In this document: piece by piece, positions 6,655-14,805 of the stretch
How the letters are laid out: the number at the start of each line of letters is the position of its first letter
Numbering within the stretch: position 1 is the first letter of the stretch
Origin: Actinomycetota bacterium
Lineage (GTDB): Bacteria; Actinomycetota; Actinomycetes; Nanopelagicales; Nanopelagicaceae
NCBI GenBank assembly: GCA_026392775.1
Contig: JAPLBK010000107.1
Span: 1 to 17,634, forward strand
Reading direction: 5' to 3'
DNA length: 17,634 bases
The notes under the pieces: model-generated
Databases searched by the model: none
The model's input: the letters and a program-made list of their open reading frames with translations, nothing else
Told to the model about the DNA's origin: nothing
Position numbers and translations under genes: made by a program

Positions 6655-7489
6655 TAAAGACGCCTAATCTGCGTGCAGTAGAAGTCTTGGCACGCTTGTT
6701 AAATATGTCGTAACCAATCTTTTCTACTTCATCGACAATGCCGCAGTAGAGCTCACTTGCTGCTTCAATACATGGACGACTAGAGGCTGCAAGCATTTGA
6801 ATGCCCGGTGTTGCTTCGGCTTGAAGTTGGCGCACACGGGCAATTTGAAACTTGAGTGCGCTAATGATTTGCGGCGTAAGAACTCGTTCTTCAAGCATCT
6901 CTCGTGTGACACCATGCTCGGCTAACTCAGCAATAGGTAGATAAATACGGCCACGATCTAAATCTTCTCCCACATCACGGATGAAGTTAGCTAATTGGAA
7001 GGCAATACCGAGCTTCTTTGCACATTCATAGGCACCATCTTCACGAACGCCTAACACTGGCACCATTTCAAGGCCGATGACTGCTGCAGAGCCATAGACA
7101 TACTCCACAAGATCTTCATAGGTTTGATATTCCTGCACAGTTAAATCCATTGTCATGGAATGTAAGAATGCTTCAAAGTGCTCAAAGGGGATAGAAAAGG
7201 TATTGACCGTATCAATGAGTGCCCGGCCGATCGCATCATCACTCTTGCCAGTTTTTAGGTCCCGCAGAATCTTTTCACCCCACACACCTAAAGCATCTGC
7301 CTTTTCCTGCACAGTAAGTGTTGATGCAAGATCATCAACGATTTCATCTGCATAGCGGGCAAAACCATAAAGGGCGTGAACATACTTTCGTTTAGTTTTA
7401 GGTAGCAGGAGTGTGGCTAAGTAATATGTTTTGCCGTGCAGAGAGTTTAATCTTTTGCATTCGGCATAGGATGCCTCCAGCTCATCCAT
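6617..7489 (-). CDS. crtB: Phytoene synthase
   Basis: A 290-residue enzyme of the squalene/phytoene synthase family that condenses two GGPP molecules head to head into phytoene. Both aspartate-rich Mg-diphosphate sites are seen: DEIVDD (48-53) and RDVGEDLDRGRIYLP (171-185). YGSAAVIGLEMVPVLG (132-147) is the usual substrate-pocket helix. The length is normal. The ATG follows the crtI stop with no spacer (TAAATG), so it is probably translated by re-initiation or coupling. It is the last gene of crtE-crtI-crtB and ends inside crtYd on the other strand. Confidence 0.95.
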   Translation of the reverse strand: MDELEASYAECKRLNSLHGKTYYLATLLLPKTKRKYVHALYGFARYADEIVDDLASTLTVQEKADALGVWGEKILRDLKTGKSDDAIGRALIDTVNTFSIPFEHFEAFLHSMTMDLTVQEYQTYEDLVEYVYGSAAVIGLEMVPVLGVREDGAYECAKKLGIAFQLANFIRDVGEDLDRGRIYLPIAELAEHGVTREMLEERVLTPQIISALKFQIARVRQLQAEATPGIQMLAASSRPCIEAASELYCGIVDEVEKIGYDIFNKRAKTSTARRLGVFITAYLKRLAVSN

Positions 7490-8974
7490 TTACTTAACAG
7501 GTCCCACAATTCGCTCTGCAGCAAGTCGTCCTGAAATCAAAACCATAGGAACACCAACTCCAGGTTGTGTTCCAGAACCTGCAAAGACAACATTTTCAAT
7601 TCCTTGTGCCATATTACGTGGTCTAAATGGTCCAGTTTGGAAGAATGTATGTGCACTGGCAAAAGGTGCGCCCATCTCCATCCCCTGATTTTTCCAATCA
7701 AGGGGAGTAGTCATCACTTGAGTTTCAATGGAATCGCCAAAGCCGCTGTATCCGCGCTCTTCAATGGTTTTAATCATTTGATCACGGTATGGCCCAGCTT
7801 GTTTGTTCCAATCGATATCACTATCCAAGTTAGGGGTTGGGAACAAAACATAATAAGAATGCTTTCCAGGAGGAGCTAAATTCGGGTCATCATGAGTTGG
7901 CACTGTAACCAAGATGCTGGGATCACTCATTAACTGCTTCTTCTTAATAAGTTCATCAAAGACGCCATCCCATGAGTGGCCAAAGTGAATATTGTGATGG
8001 GCGGCAAATTCATATTTCTTGCTTGAGCCGATTAATAGAGTCACACAGGATGGTGAGTACTTCAGGCGCTTAATTGTTACTGGTGATTTACCCAGTAATT
8101 CACGGTAGGCAACAGGTAGATCTGGATTCAAAATCACTGCATCGCACTCATAGCGCTCACCAGATTCGGTGATAACGGCTTTAGCGCGTCCATTGCTGAC
8201 TTCAACATTTGTGACCGTGGTGTTGTATTTAAATACCACACCGTGCTTTTCGGCAGCTGCAGCTAAAGCCCGCGGAACTGCATGCATTCCACCCTTAGGG
8301 AAAAAGACTCCATTAACTGAGTCCATGTAAGCAATGACTGCATAGATAGCTAAAGCTTGTTGTGGACTCACTCCTGCATACATAGCTTGGAATGAGTAAA
8401 CCTTTTGCAGGCGGGGATCTTTCATAAATTGATTTACTTTAGGAGAGAGTCTGCGAAAGCCTCCGAGTGCGATTAAACGGGCAAGGTTGGGGGTTAAAAG
8501 ATTAAAGGGACTATCGATATTTCTATCGATGAAATCATTCATCTCATACTTATAGAGTTTGGTTACAAATTCTACGTATCTACGGTATCCAGCAGCCTCA
8601 GAGCTACTAATGTGCTTAGCAATCTCTGCTTCCATCTCATTAGTATCTGCGTGGACATCTAGCTGTGAGCCATCGGCATAGAAAGCGCGATAGAGCGGTG
8701 TGAGTGGCGTTAACTCCAACCAATCTTTCATATCTTCGCCCACACAGTTAAATGCATCATTGATCAGTGATGGCATTGTTAGAACTGATGGCCCAGTATC
8801 AAAGGAGTAACCATCCTTTTTGAGTAAACCATTGCGCCCACCAGGAACACTTTCGCGCTCTAATACAGTTACTTTTCGGCCAGCTCCAGCAAGTCGAAGT
8901 GCAGCGCTTAATCCAGCAAGGCCTGCGCCAACGACTACGACGTGATCGGTGGGGCCTTTAACTCGGGCAACCAT
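7490..8974 (-). CDS. crtI: Phytoene desaturase (CrtI type)
   Basis: A 494-residue FAD enzyme expected to turn phytoene into lycopene in four desaturations. The N-terminal dinucleotide site is VVVVGAGLAGLSAALRLAGA, followed by LERESVPGGRNG and DTGPSVLTMP, all standard for CrtI. Near the C-terminus FAGSGTQPGVGVPMVLISGR is the bacterial phytoene-dehydrogenase signature. It is distinct from the second CrtI-family gene at 10729-12243. Both junctions are TAAATG, with crtE before and crtB after, so the three core genes form one tightly packed transcript. The number of desaturation steps cannot be read from sequence; four (lycopene) fits the cyclase genes. Confidence 0.93.
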   Translation of the reverse strand: MVARVKGPTDHVVVVGAGLAGLSAALRLAGAGRKVTVLERESVPGGRNGLLKKDGYSFDTGPSVLTMPSLINDAFNCVGEDMKDWLELTPLTPLYRAFYADGSQLDVHADTNEMEAEIAKHISSSEAAGYRRYVEFVTKLYKYEMNDFIDRNIDSPFNLLTPNLARLIALGGFRRLSPKVNQFMKDPRLQKVYSFQAMYAGVSPQQALAIYAVIAYMDSVNGVFFPKGGMHAVPRALAAAAEKHGVVFKYNTTVTNVEVSNGRAKAVITESGERYECDAVILNPDLPVAYRELLGKSPVTIKRLKYSPSCVTLLIGSSKKYEFAAHHNIHFGHSWDGVFDELIKKKQLMSDPSILVTVPTHDDPNLAPPGKHSYYVLFPTPNLDSDIDWNKQAGPYRDQMIKTIEERGYSGFGDSIETQVMTTPLDWKNQGMEMGAPFASAHTFFQTGPFRPRNMAQGIENVVFAGSGTQPGVGVPMVLISGRLAAERIVGPVK

Positions 8975-10051
8975 TTACATACTCCGCTTCGTGGCAATCA
9001 GGGCTAGCTCATTGAGTAAATCACGTCCAGCGTTATCGAGTACTGGATTTTCAATAGCTTTCAATGCCTTTGAGGTTAATTCCTCAATCATAGTTTCAAG
9101 TTGTGCCTTTGCGCCTGTTGAAACAATCATCTCCTGCAAGATCGCCACACCTTTTTCACCGATATCATTTTTCCCAAAGTATTGACGGCTCTCGGCCTTC
9201 ATGGCATCGCTGCTCTTGGCATCGGCCATTGCGATAAGGGCTGTGCGCTTTCCTTCACGCAGGTCATCGCCGGCAGGTTTTCCTGTAACGGATGGATCAC
9301 CGAAGACCCCGAGTAAGTCATCACGGAATTGGAATGCCTCTCCTAGTGGTAATCCATACTCAGAAAGAGCTGCCAGTAATGCCGGTGATGCATCCCCGGC
9401 TAAGACTGCTCCCATGTGTAGTGGTCGCTCAATTGTGTATTTGCCGGATTTGTAGCGAGCAATCTTGACTGATCGAGCAAGATCTGTGTTCTTCTGTGTT
9501 TGTTCATGAATATCTAAGAACTGTCCAGCCATTAACTCAACGCGCATCTCATCAAAGATTGGCATGACGCGGCGAAGTTGTTCAGTTGAAATTCCTGAAG
9601 TGTTAAGAAGTTGGTTTGACCAAACAAGGGCTAAGTCACCGAGTAAAACTGCAGAGCCTAAACCATAAGCAGGTGCAAAACCTTCTAGCTCATCTTGCAC
9701 ATGGATAGATTCAAAGTGGCGATGAATAGATGGCTTACCGCGACGTGTGTCAGAACCATCCATCAGATCATCATGAATGAGGGCGCACGCTTGAAGTAGT
9801 TCAAGGCAGGAGATGGCTTTGGTGGTTGCAGGAGTTAATGACCCGCCTGCACTTTTTATTCCAGCGTAGGCAAAGAGTGGGCGTAAGCGCTTACCGCTAT
9901 CTAGTAGAAAAGAAGAGAGAGCGGAGGAAACTGGTTGTAGTTCAGGTGAGATTGAAAGCAGATACGAGCTCTGATCACGCATAAATTGAGTGAGTTCAAT
10001 CTCGACGCAATCGCGTGTCTCTTGTAACTCTGACTTAGTCGCTGAACTCAC
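8975..10051 (-). CDS. crtE: Polyprenyl diphosphate synthase, probably GGPP synthase
   Basis: A 358-residue trans-prenyltransferase that would build geranylgeranyl diphosphate from IPP and allylic diphosphates. The first aspartate-rich motif is DDLMD (94-98) with RRGKPSIH following; the second is FRDDLLGVFGDP (about 242-253), then TGKPAGDDLREGKRT, the typical actinobacterial form. The start is GTG (10049-10051). No Shine-Dalgarno is close, and a TACCTT -10 box lies six bases before it, so the mRNA is probably leaderless. It is first in crtE-crtI-crtB and divergent from the phosphatidyltransferase-family gene. GGPP synthase is the natural call from context; product chain length is not proven. 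Confidence 0.92.
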   Translation of the reverse strand: MSSATKSELQETRDCVEIELTQFMRDQSSYLLSISPELQPVSSALSSFLLDSGKRLRPLFAYAGIKSAGGSLTPATTKAISCLELLQACALIHDDLMDGSDTRRGKPSIHRHFESIHVQDELEGFAPAYGLGSAVLLGDLALVWSNQLLNTSGISTEQLRRVMPIFDEMRVELMAGQFLDIHEQTQKNTDLARSVKIARYKSGKYTIERPLHMGAVLAGDASPALLAALSEYGLPLGEAFQFRDDLLGVFGDPSVTGKPAGDDLREGKRTALIAMADAKSSDAMKAESRQYFGKNDIGEKGVAILQEMIVSTGAKAQLETMIEELTSKALKAIENPVLDNAGRDLLNELALIATKRSM

Positions 10052-10057
10052 AGCGCA

Positions 10058-10063
10058 AAGGTA
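10058..10063 (-). promoter_or_regulatory. Putative -10 box (TACCTT) for leaderless crtE
   Basis: On the minus strand TACCTT is followed by TGCGCT and then the crtE GTG. The start of transcription would fall at or next to the first base of the start codon. No clear -35 element is visible. Confidence is limited by the weak -10 match. Confidence 0.35.
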
Positions 10064-10115
10064 CTCTCACCCAGTTCGCTTTGCCATTCTGGTCGCTCTT
10101 GTGAGCCTGCACTTC

Positions 10116-10160
10116 TATACTATGAATACTGCACAGCCAGAAAAAGGAAGAGAGAAAATG
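10116..10160 (+). promoter_or_regulatory. Putative -10 box, leader and Shine-Dalgarno for the CDP-alcohol phosphatidyltransferase gene
   Basis: TATACT (10116-10121) differs from the consensus -10 TATAAT at one base. A leader of about 30 bases follows. The strong purine run AAAAAGGAAGAGAGAAA then leads into ATG 10158-10160. This ribosome site decides the start: the earlier in-frame ATG at 10122-10124 overlaps the -10 box and has no ribosome site. No good -35 lies at normal spacing. Confidence 0.5.
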
Positions 10161-10778
10161 CTCAGTAAGCAAGAGTTCACCGCTACATGGAGTTCGTTAC
10201 ATAACGATGCCCCTGTTACAGGTGTGGTTGCTTGGTGGCTCAAGATCTCCTATCGCTGTGGTCTGGTTGCAACGTTGCTGCGCATTTCGCCAAATGTGCT
10301 AACCATGTTAGGACTTGTCGCAGCAGCTGCCACAGCGCTAACTGCCACCTCTTGGTGGGCAGTTCTCTTTCTTGTTTTCTCACTTTTCTGTGATGGTATT
10401 GATGGCAGCGTTGCGATATTTCAAAAGCGACAGAGTGCATGGGGTGCAACTCTTGATTCAGTAGTGGATCGAGTTAGCGAAGCTTTTTGGCTCTACGCCC
10501 TCTATGTCATCGGTGTACCAGCATGGTTAGTGATAACTTTATGGAGCGTTGCATCGTTCCAAGAATATGCAAGGGCCAAATTAGTCTCTCTTGGTGTTGC
10601 AGATATTGGTGTTGTCACACCAGCTGAGCGCCCAGTGCGTGCATCATTCTTATTCGTAGTTTTAATTTTGTGGCAACTAAATCTGCCAGGAGTATTTGTG
10701 CTTTCTCTTGCTTTCTTAATACTTCAAATTAGTGGCTTTTTAATGGTTGTCCGCTTTGCGCGCTCCCAATTGCGTTAG
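10158..10778 (+). CDS. CDP-alcohol phosphatidyltransferase-family membrane protein
   Basis: A 206-residue protein with about five or six hydrophobic segments. The family joins a CDP-linked lipid and an alcohol, or the reverse, in phospholipid synthesis. The signature DxxDGxxAR-x8-GxxxDxxxD is present as DGIDGSVAI, eight residues, then GATLDSVVD. All aspartates and glycines are kept but the Arg after Ala is Ile. Upstream RISPNVLTMLGLVAA is the usual PNxLT helix start. The start was set by the strong Shine-Dalgarno before ATG 10158. It lies between the two carotenoid operons, divergent from crtE and overlapping the end of the CrtD-like gene by 50 bp. Substrates are unknown. Whether it serves carotenoids or is simply a lipid gene cannot be told. 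Confidence 0.85.
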   Translation: MLSKQEFTATWSSLHNDAPVTGVVAWWLKISYRCGLVATLLRISPNVLTMLGLVAAAATALTATSWWAVLFLVFSLFCDGIDGSVAIFQKRQSAWGATLDSVVDRVSEAFWLYALYVIGVPAWLVITLWSVASFQEYARAKLVSLGVADIGVVTPAERPVRASFLFVVLILWQLNLPGVFVLSLAFLILQISGFLMVVRFARSQLR

Positions 10779-12243
10779 CAACCATTTCTGCACTCAATCC
10801 CACTAACGGTAATCCGCCGCCAGGATGAGCTGAACCACCAACACAATACAAAGATTTGATAGGCGAGCGATTCTTAGTGCGCATAAAGGCTGCGCGCGCA
10901 CCATTACTTGAAGTTCCATAGATGGATCCACCAGGTGCTCTCACAGCGTTCTCTAAATCAGCAGGTGTTCTAACCGTCATTGATTCAAGGCGAGAGCGAA
11001 CTGGGATCCCACGCGCTTCTATCTGATCAATAATGGTGTTGGCGTATTTGCGAGCAAACTCAGCATCATTCCAATCAAAACTTTCGGCACCGTGGGCAGG
11101 GGCGTTAACTAGAACAAACCATCCTTCTAGTAGTTCATCTTTCGACATTGCCTCATCACCAGGAGCGCAGATATAGATAGTGGGCTCTGTAACAGGTTGC
11201 TTGTGAGTAAATATCGCATCAAACTCTGCGTCATAATCTTTCGGGAAAAGAACAGTGTGGTGATTGAGCGGAGTAGATCCATCTTTTCTCATACCAAGAA
11301 GCAATGAGAATCCAGCAAGTGAGGCATCAGCTTTCTCTAGGTTCTTTCGCACTCTCTTAATCTTTCGAATCTTGCCGGTGATTAACTTGTTATAGATCAG
11401 TGAGGCATCAGCGTTAGCGATAACTGCATCAGCTTCAATTACTTCACCGCTATCTAAAGTAATCCCCGTTGCTTTGCCTCTTTTTATATTAATAGATGCA
11501 ACAGGGGAGTTCAGGTGGAATGTAACTCCCACTTTCTCTGCTCGCTCATGCACCAGCGTTGCTAGCAGTCCAAGTCCGCCCTTTATGTGCCAAGCACCGA
11601 ATGATTCTTCAACGTAGGCAATGGTGGAGAGAACTGCAGGTGCTTTGCGTGGATCAGAGCCGCTATAGGTGGCATATCGATTTAGAATGTATCGAAGGTG
11701 TTGATCGGAAAGTTCTTGTGTTGCAATATCGCGCAAAGTTTTCCACGGGGCAATAATTTTAAGATCTCTGATGAGTGAAAAGCGCTTCAGTAGTGAAAAA
11801 GCTGAACGAAGTTCATTTTCAATAAATGGTTCGCGCGAAACATCCCACATCTTTTCTGCTCTGCGCATGAGCTGATCCCATTGTCGTGCTACAGGTTCGC
11901 CATAGGCAGCACGTAGATTATTGAGAGTGTTGTACCTAGAAAGGTTGGCAAAGTTAACGCTAGTGCCATCAGCGAAGTGATAATCAAAAGATGGATCAAC
12001 AGCCTGTATCTCACATAACAGTCCTAAATGTTTGCCAGTGCGCGCAAAGAAATCTTTATAGACAGCAGGCAGAGTTAAAAGAGATGGACCCGTATCAAAA
12101 GCAACTTTACCAATCCATTCTGTGTGAAGTTTTCCGCCCACGCGATCTGATGCTTCATAGAGACTAACTTCATGGCCAGCTTTAGATAAGCGCGCAGCTG
12201 ACATCATTCCACCCATACCGGCGCCAATAACAACTATCTTCAT
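10729..12243 (-). CDS. crtD: CrtI-family carotenoid oxidoreductase, probable CrtD-like 3',4'-desaturase
   Basis: A 504-residue FAD-dependent paralogue of CrtI. The Rossmann motif is VVIGAGMGGMMSAARLSKAG at the N-terminus, then YEASDRVGGKL and DTGPSLLTLPAVYKDFF. The C-terminus has YCVGGSAHPGGGLPLVGLSA, the family signature in the HPGGGLP form common in CrtD/CrtO-like and related carotenoid oxidoreductases. Start ATG 12241-12243 overlaps the GT2 stop as ATGA; the open frame upstream of it is the glycosyltransferase gene in another frame and is not part of this protein. Being the last gene of an operon with CruF suggests desaturation at C-3',4' of the hydrated psi end, as in myxol- and phleixanthophyll-type carotenoids. 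A ketolase/oxygenase role is possible. The family is firm; the reaction is inferred. Confidence 0.87.
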   Translation of the reverse strand: MKIVVIGAGMGGMMSAARLSKAGHEVSLYEASDRVGGKLHTEWIGKVAFDTGPSLLTLPAVYKDFFARTGKHLGLLCEIQAVDPSFDYHFADGTSVNFANLSRYNTLNNLRAAYGEPVARQWDQLMRRAEKMWDVSREPFIENELRSAFSLLKRFSLIRDLKIIAPWKTLRDIATQELSDQHLRYILNRYATYSGSDPRKAPAVLSTIAYVEESFGAWHIKGGLGLLATLVHERAEKVGVTFHLNSPVASINIKRGKATGITLDSGEVIEADAVIANADASLIYNKLITGKIRKIKRVRKNLEKADASLAGFSLLLGMRKDGSTPLNHHTVLFPKDYDAEFDAIFTHKQPVTEPTIYICAPGDEAMSKDELLEGWFVLVNAPAHGAESFDWNDAEFARKYANTIIDQIEARGIPVRSRLESMTVRTPADLENAVRAPGGSIYGTSSNGARAAFMRTKNRSPIKSLYCVGGSAHPGGGLPLVGLSAEMVANAIGSAQSGQPLKSH

Positions 12244-13313
12244 AGTGTGCGGCCTTTCCATTGCACGTGCCCACGCATCAACCAAGAGTAAATGATTAAG
12301 TAGATAAGCAGTACAGATGAAACTGGATGCAGAAGTGCACCTAAAAGGTTCTTGCCCACCTTGATTGAACTCATTGCGCGCGTGAGAGTAACTGCGCCAA
12401 ATGCATACCAACCAATAGAAGAACCAGTAATCCCTGCAATGAGAGGGGCAATGCCAGTTAAAAACACAAATGCGATTGCGATGGCTGAACCAAAAACAGA
12501 ACCAAATGCTGCATGTAGAGATTTTCCGTAACCGGCTTGGATTTGCCTCCACGATGAATACATTCGAGTGGAAGCAATTTCTGCGCCATTTGCCACACAA
12601 CCATGTGAGCCTTGTTTAACAAGGACCCTAGCCAATTCCACATCATCTAAAACTTTGTTACTCACTAATTCATAACCACCCACTTGAGCAAGAGCTGCGC
12701 GTCTAACAACAAAGAACTGACCGTTGGCGACAACCATTGAAGAGATAGAGCTCTTTTCAGCTATCCGCAAGATAACTGTGGACATCCAAGACCATTGAAG
12801 CAGTGGCTGAATCAACCTTTCAGACCATGAATATGACAGCTGCTTTGGATAAGGGGAGAGAAAATCTAACTGTGTATTCTTTAGCAATGTAACTGCACGG
12901 TTTATTGCATCTGGAACCAATCGCACATCTGCATCAACTGAGACGATTATTTCACCAGAAGACCTATTAAAGAGTTGTTGTAATGCCCAGGTTTTACCAA
13001 TCCAGTCTTGTGGCAGCCTAGTTCCGCTCAGTATCTGAAAGTTTGATAGGCCTGAAACGTGTTGCTGCAGTAAGGTCAAAGTGTCATCTTCAGAATTATC
13101 ATCTAGAAGTAGAAATTCAACTTGAGTGAGATTCTCTTGATCTCTTAGAGAGGCAACAAGTTCGCTAACATTAGTGGCTTCATTGCGTAGGGGGATTATG
13201 ACGGAGATTGATTCCTGAATTTGTGAAGTCTTGTCAGGGGTGCGGATAGTAAGGAAGTTGATCAGAGAGATGAGGAGAATAAAACTGGAGGGAATTGTTA
13301 AGAGGTAATCCAT
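12240..13313 (-). CDS. Membrane GT2-family glycosyltransferase, probable carotenoid glycosyltransferase
   Basis: A 357-residue protein with an N-terminal membrane helix (about 4-22), a cytosolic GT-A domain and two or three C-terminal helices (from about 275). GT2 motifs in order are ISVIIPLRNEATNV (36-49), LLLDDNSEDDT (68-78), VDADV (126-130; the nucleotide-sugar/metal site), GQFFVVRRAAL with GGYE, and LDDVELARVLVKQG (222-235; the catalytic Asp region). The layout resembles CruC and CrtQ carotenoid glycosyltransferases. It sits between cruF and the CrtD-like gene, so transfer of a sugar to the carotenoid hydroxyl made by CruF is likely. It starts 5 bp after cruF with no clear ribosome site and overlaps the next gene by 4 bp, so translation is probably coupled. 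The sugar is unknown. Confidence 0.88.
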   Translation of the reverse strand: MDYLLTIPSSFILLISLINFLTIRTPDKTSQIQESISVIIPLRNEATNVSELVASLRDQENLTQVEFLLLDDNSEDDTLTLLQQHVSGLSNFQILSGTRLPQDWIGKTWALQQLFNRSSGEIIVSVDADVRLVPDAINRAVTLLKNTQLDFLSPYPKQLSYSWSERLIQPLLQWSWMSTVILRIAEKSSISSMVVANGQFFVVRRAALAQVGGYELVSNKVLDDVELARVLVKQGSHGCVANGAEIASTRMYSSWRQIQAGYGKSLHAAFGSVFGSAIAIAFVFLTGIAPLIAGITGSSIGWYAFGAVTLTRAMSSIKVGKNLLGALLHPVSSVLLIYLIIYSWLMRGHVQWKGRTL

Positions 13314-13318
13314 GGAAT

Positions 13319-14122
13319 CTAAGGGCGTCCTAACCAGCGGTTAAAGAAGTAAGGAGCAAGAACGATGCCAAAGATGCCCCCAGCAAAGAAAGCAACGCCA
13401 GGACGACTAAAGAAGAATAAGTTGCCGATAATTCCTGAGAACAATGTCCATAAAAGGAATATGTCGGTGGTGCGGAATGTGGCGCCACCTTTTCGCTTTT
13501 CGCGTGGGGTAATCAGATGCAGCACGCCAATTAAAAACATTCCGCTTAGTAACCAACCAAAAGTATTTGATAAAGGAATTTCAGGCTGAAATGGCACATG
13601 CGCACCAGTAACAACCCAGGTCCAATTGCCCTCTGCCACCATCATGGGATCTAAAAATAAATCCCATGTAGCAAGAGCAAAACCACCATAGAGAAATACC
13701 CAATTACCTGCAATGCGCCGGGCAGCAGTTAAAACTGGGTGCGCCATCATGATCCAAGCAAATGGCACAACAAGAGGTACTTCAAAAATCTTTAGCCCCA
13801 AATTGCCAGAGTATGAATAGTTGCCAAAAGGCCATTGTGATATCACTCCAACATGTTCGATGGTGAGGGCGAAGAAGAAAGTAAAGAAAAAGTAAGTAAT
13901 TGCATAGCGAGTGCCATAAGCCAGTAGTGCATGCAGCAACATCGCTCCTGCACCCCAATAAACAACATTGATTGTGAGCAATCTCAATACTTCACCATCC
14001 ACTAATGGATAAATGACTTGAAGCAGGATTGCAATGGCAACTACAGAGTTGAGCAAGCCATTTACGCGAGGTGATAACTGCCCATAGCGGCGCCGTCTTG
14101 GAGTGTAATGACGGATCGACAT
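13319..14122 (-). CDS. cruF: CruF-family carotenoid 1',2'-hydratase
   Basis: A 267-residue integral membrane protein of the CruF family (formerly DUF422), with about seven helices. Family motifs are the TIEHVGV helix (about 87-93), WPFGNYSYSGNLG (97-109), VPLVVPFAWIMMAHP (115-129) and TWDLFLDPMM (152-161). CruF adds water to the psi end of lycopene or gamma-carotene, giving the 1'-hydroxyl that is later glycosylated. The order crtA-cruF-GT2-crtD supports work on one shared carotenoid end. The start ATG (14120-14122) lies 26 bp after crtA, with no strong ribosome site. The Arg-rich N-terminus is probably cytosolic. The characterised archaeal bacterioruberin hydratase is a related family, but the neighbours argue for the bacterial C40 role. 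Confidence 0.87.
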   Translation of the reverse strand: MSIRHYTPRRRRYGQLSPRVNGLLNSVVAIAILLQVIYPLVDGEVLRLLTINVVYWGAGAMLLHALLAYGTRYAITYFFFTFFFALTIEHVGVISQWPFGNYSYSGNLGLKIFEVPLVVPFAWIMMAHPVLTAARRIAGNWVFLYGGFALATWDLFLDPMMVAEGNWTWVVTGAHVPFQPEIPLSNTFGWLLSGMFLIGVLHLITPREKRKGGATFRTTDIFLLWTLFSGIIGNLFFFSRPGVAFFAGGIFGIVLAPYFFNRWLGRP

Positions 14123-14148
14123 GGCTTAAGTCTGCCCTAAAAGCCTTG

Positions 14149-14805
14149 CTAACTATTAATCGAACCGCGAATATCTTTGAGCGCAAAGCGTGCAAAGAGC
14201 TCTTCTGAATACCATTTATAGGTAGAAGTGTCTGCAATCGCCTTTTGGTGGGCTGCGCCCTTGTATGCAAAATTCTTAATAGCCGCACCGGACTCCCACA
14301 ATGAAAAAGTGCCCTGCAAACCAATAGGAGCTTCACCAATACCTACGGCAGAGATCAAGCCAGGCGATGATTTCAAAGACATTGTCACAGGTGGCACAGA
14401 GCTCCAAAAGCGAAAGTTTTGATGCCATTTAATACGCGCTCGAGTTATTGCTGCAACAGGGCCATCCCAATCTTTTACCGTTGCAATAAATGGCTCCTGC
14501 TTTGCCCATTGGCCGTGAGATGAGATTGGTTCGAGCACTGCGCGAAATTCGCTCACACTGTTCTTGCGCCACTGCTTCACAACAAAAGATTGATCAAAGG
14601 TGTCAATGTCTTGCACTTGTGCAATCAAACCCCAGCGCAGTGCATTGGCATCTGCAGGTGTGAATGTCTCACCTTTGCCCGTACCAAGTGATTTAAAAAA
14701 GCCAACGTTTTTGGATGAACGCAAAACAAATCGATCCATAGCCATTGCAACTATCGCAAAGGGAATACGGCTAGGAGTAATTGTCCAGAAGTAGGCAACG
14801 ATCAT
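14149..14805 (-). CDS. crtA: Spheroidene monooxygenase (CrtA)-like carotenoid oxygenase
   Basis: A 218-residue soluble protein of the CrtA family. Purple-bacterial CrtA adds a keto group at C-2 of spheroidene-type ends. Matches occur in family order: KSLGTGKGETF (38-48), HGQWAKQEPF (97-106), PVAAITRARI (116-125), FWSSVPPV (133-140), GIGEAPIGLQGTFSLW (155-170), then YKGAAHQKAI and WYSEELFARF (198-207). The length is normal. The ATG directly follows the upstream stop (TAAATG). Being next to cruF fits, because CrtA acts on a psi end already hydrated at C-1,2. The expected product here is a 2'-oxo-1'-hydroxy end. The family call is strong from motif order; the reaction is inferred. Confidence 0.82.
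   Translation of the reverse strand: MIVAYFWTITPSRIPFAIVAMAMDRFVLRSSKNVGFFKSLGTGKGETFTPADANALRWGLIAQVQDIDTFDQSFVVKQWRKNSVSEFRAVLEPISSHGQWAKQEPFIATVKDWDGPVAAITRARIKWHQNFRFWSSVPPVTMSLKSSPGLISAVGIGEAPIGLQGTFSLWESGAAIKNFAYKGAAHQKAIADTSTYKWYSEELFARFALKDIRGSINS

Noticed and set aside
9990..10157. Longer N-terminus for the phosphatidyltransferase-family protein
   Set aside because: The frame is open, but the first part lies over the crtE start on the other strand and the -10 box. The only good ribosome site is directly before ATG 10158.
12244..12600. In-frame N-terminal extension of the CrtD-like protein by about 119 residues
   Set aside because: This stretch is the C-terminal coding region of the glycosyltransferase in another frame, and the translated extension is Cys/Trp/His-rich with no domain. 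The FAD motif begins right after ATG 12241-12243, which overlaps the upstream stop as ATGA.
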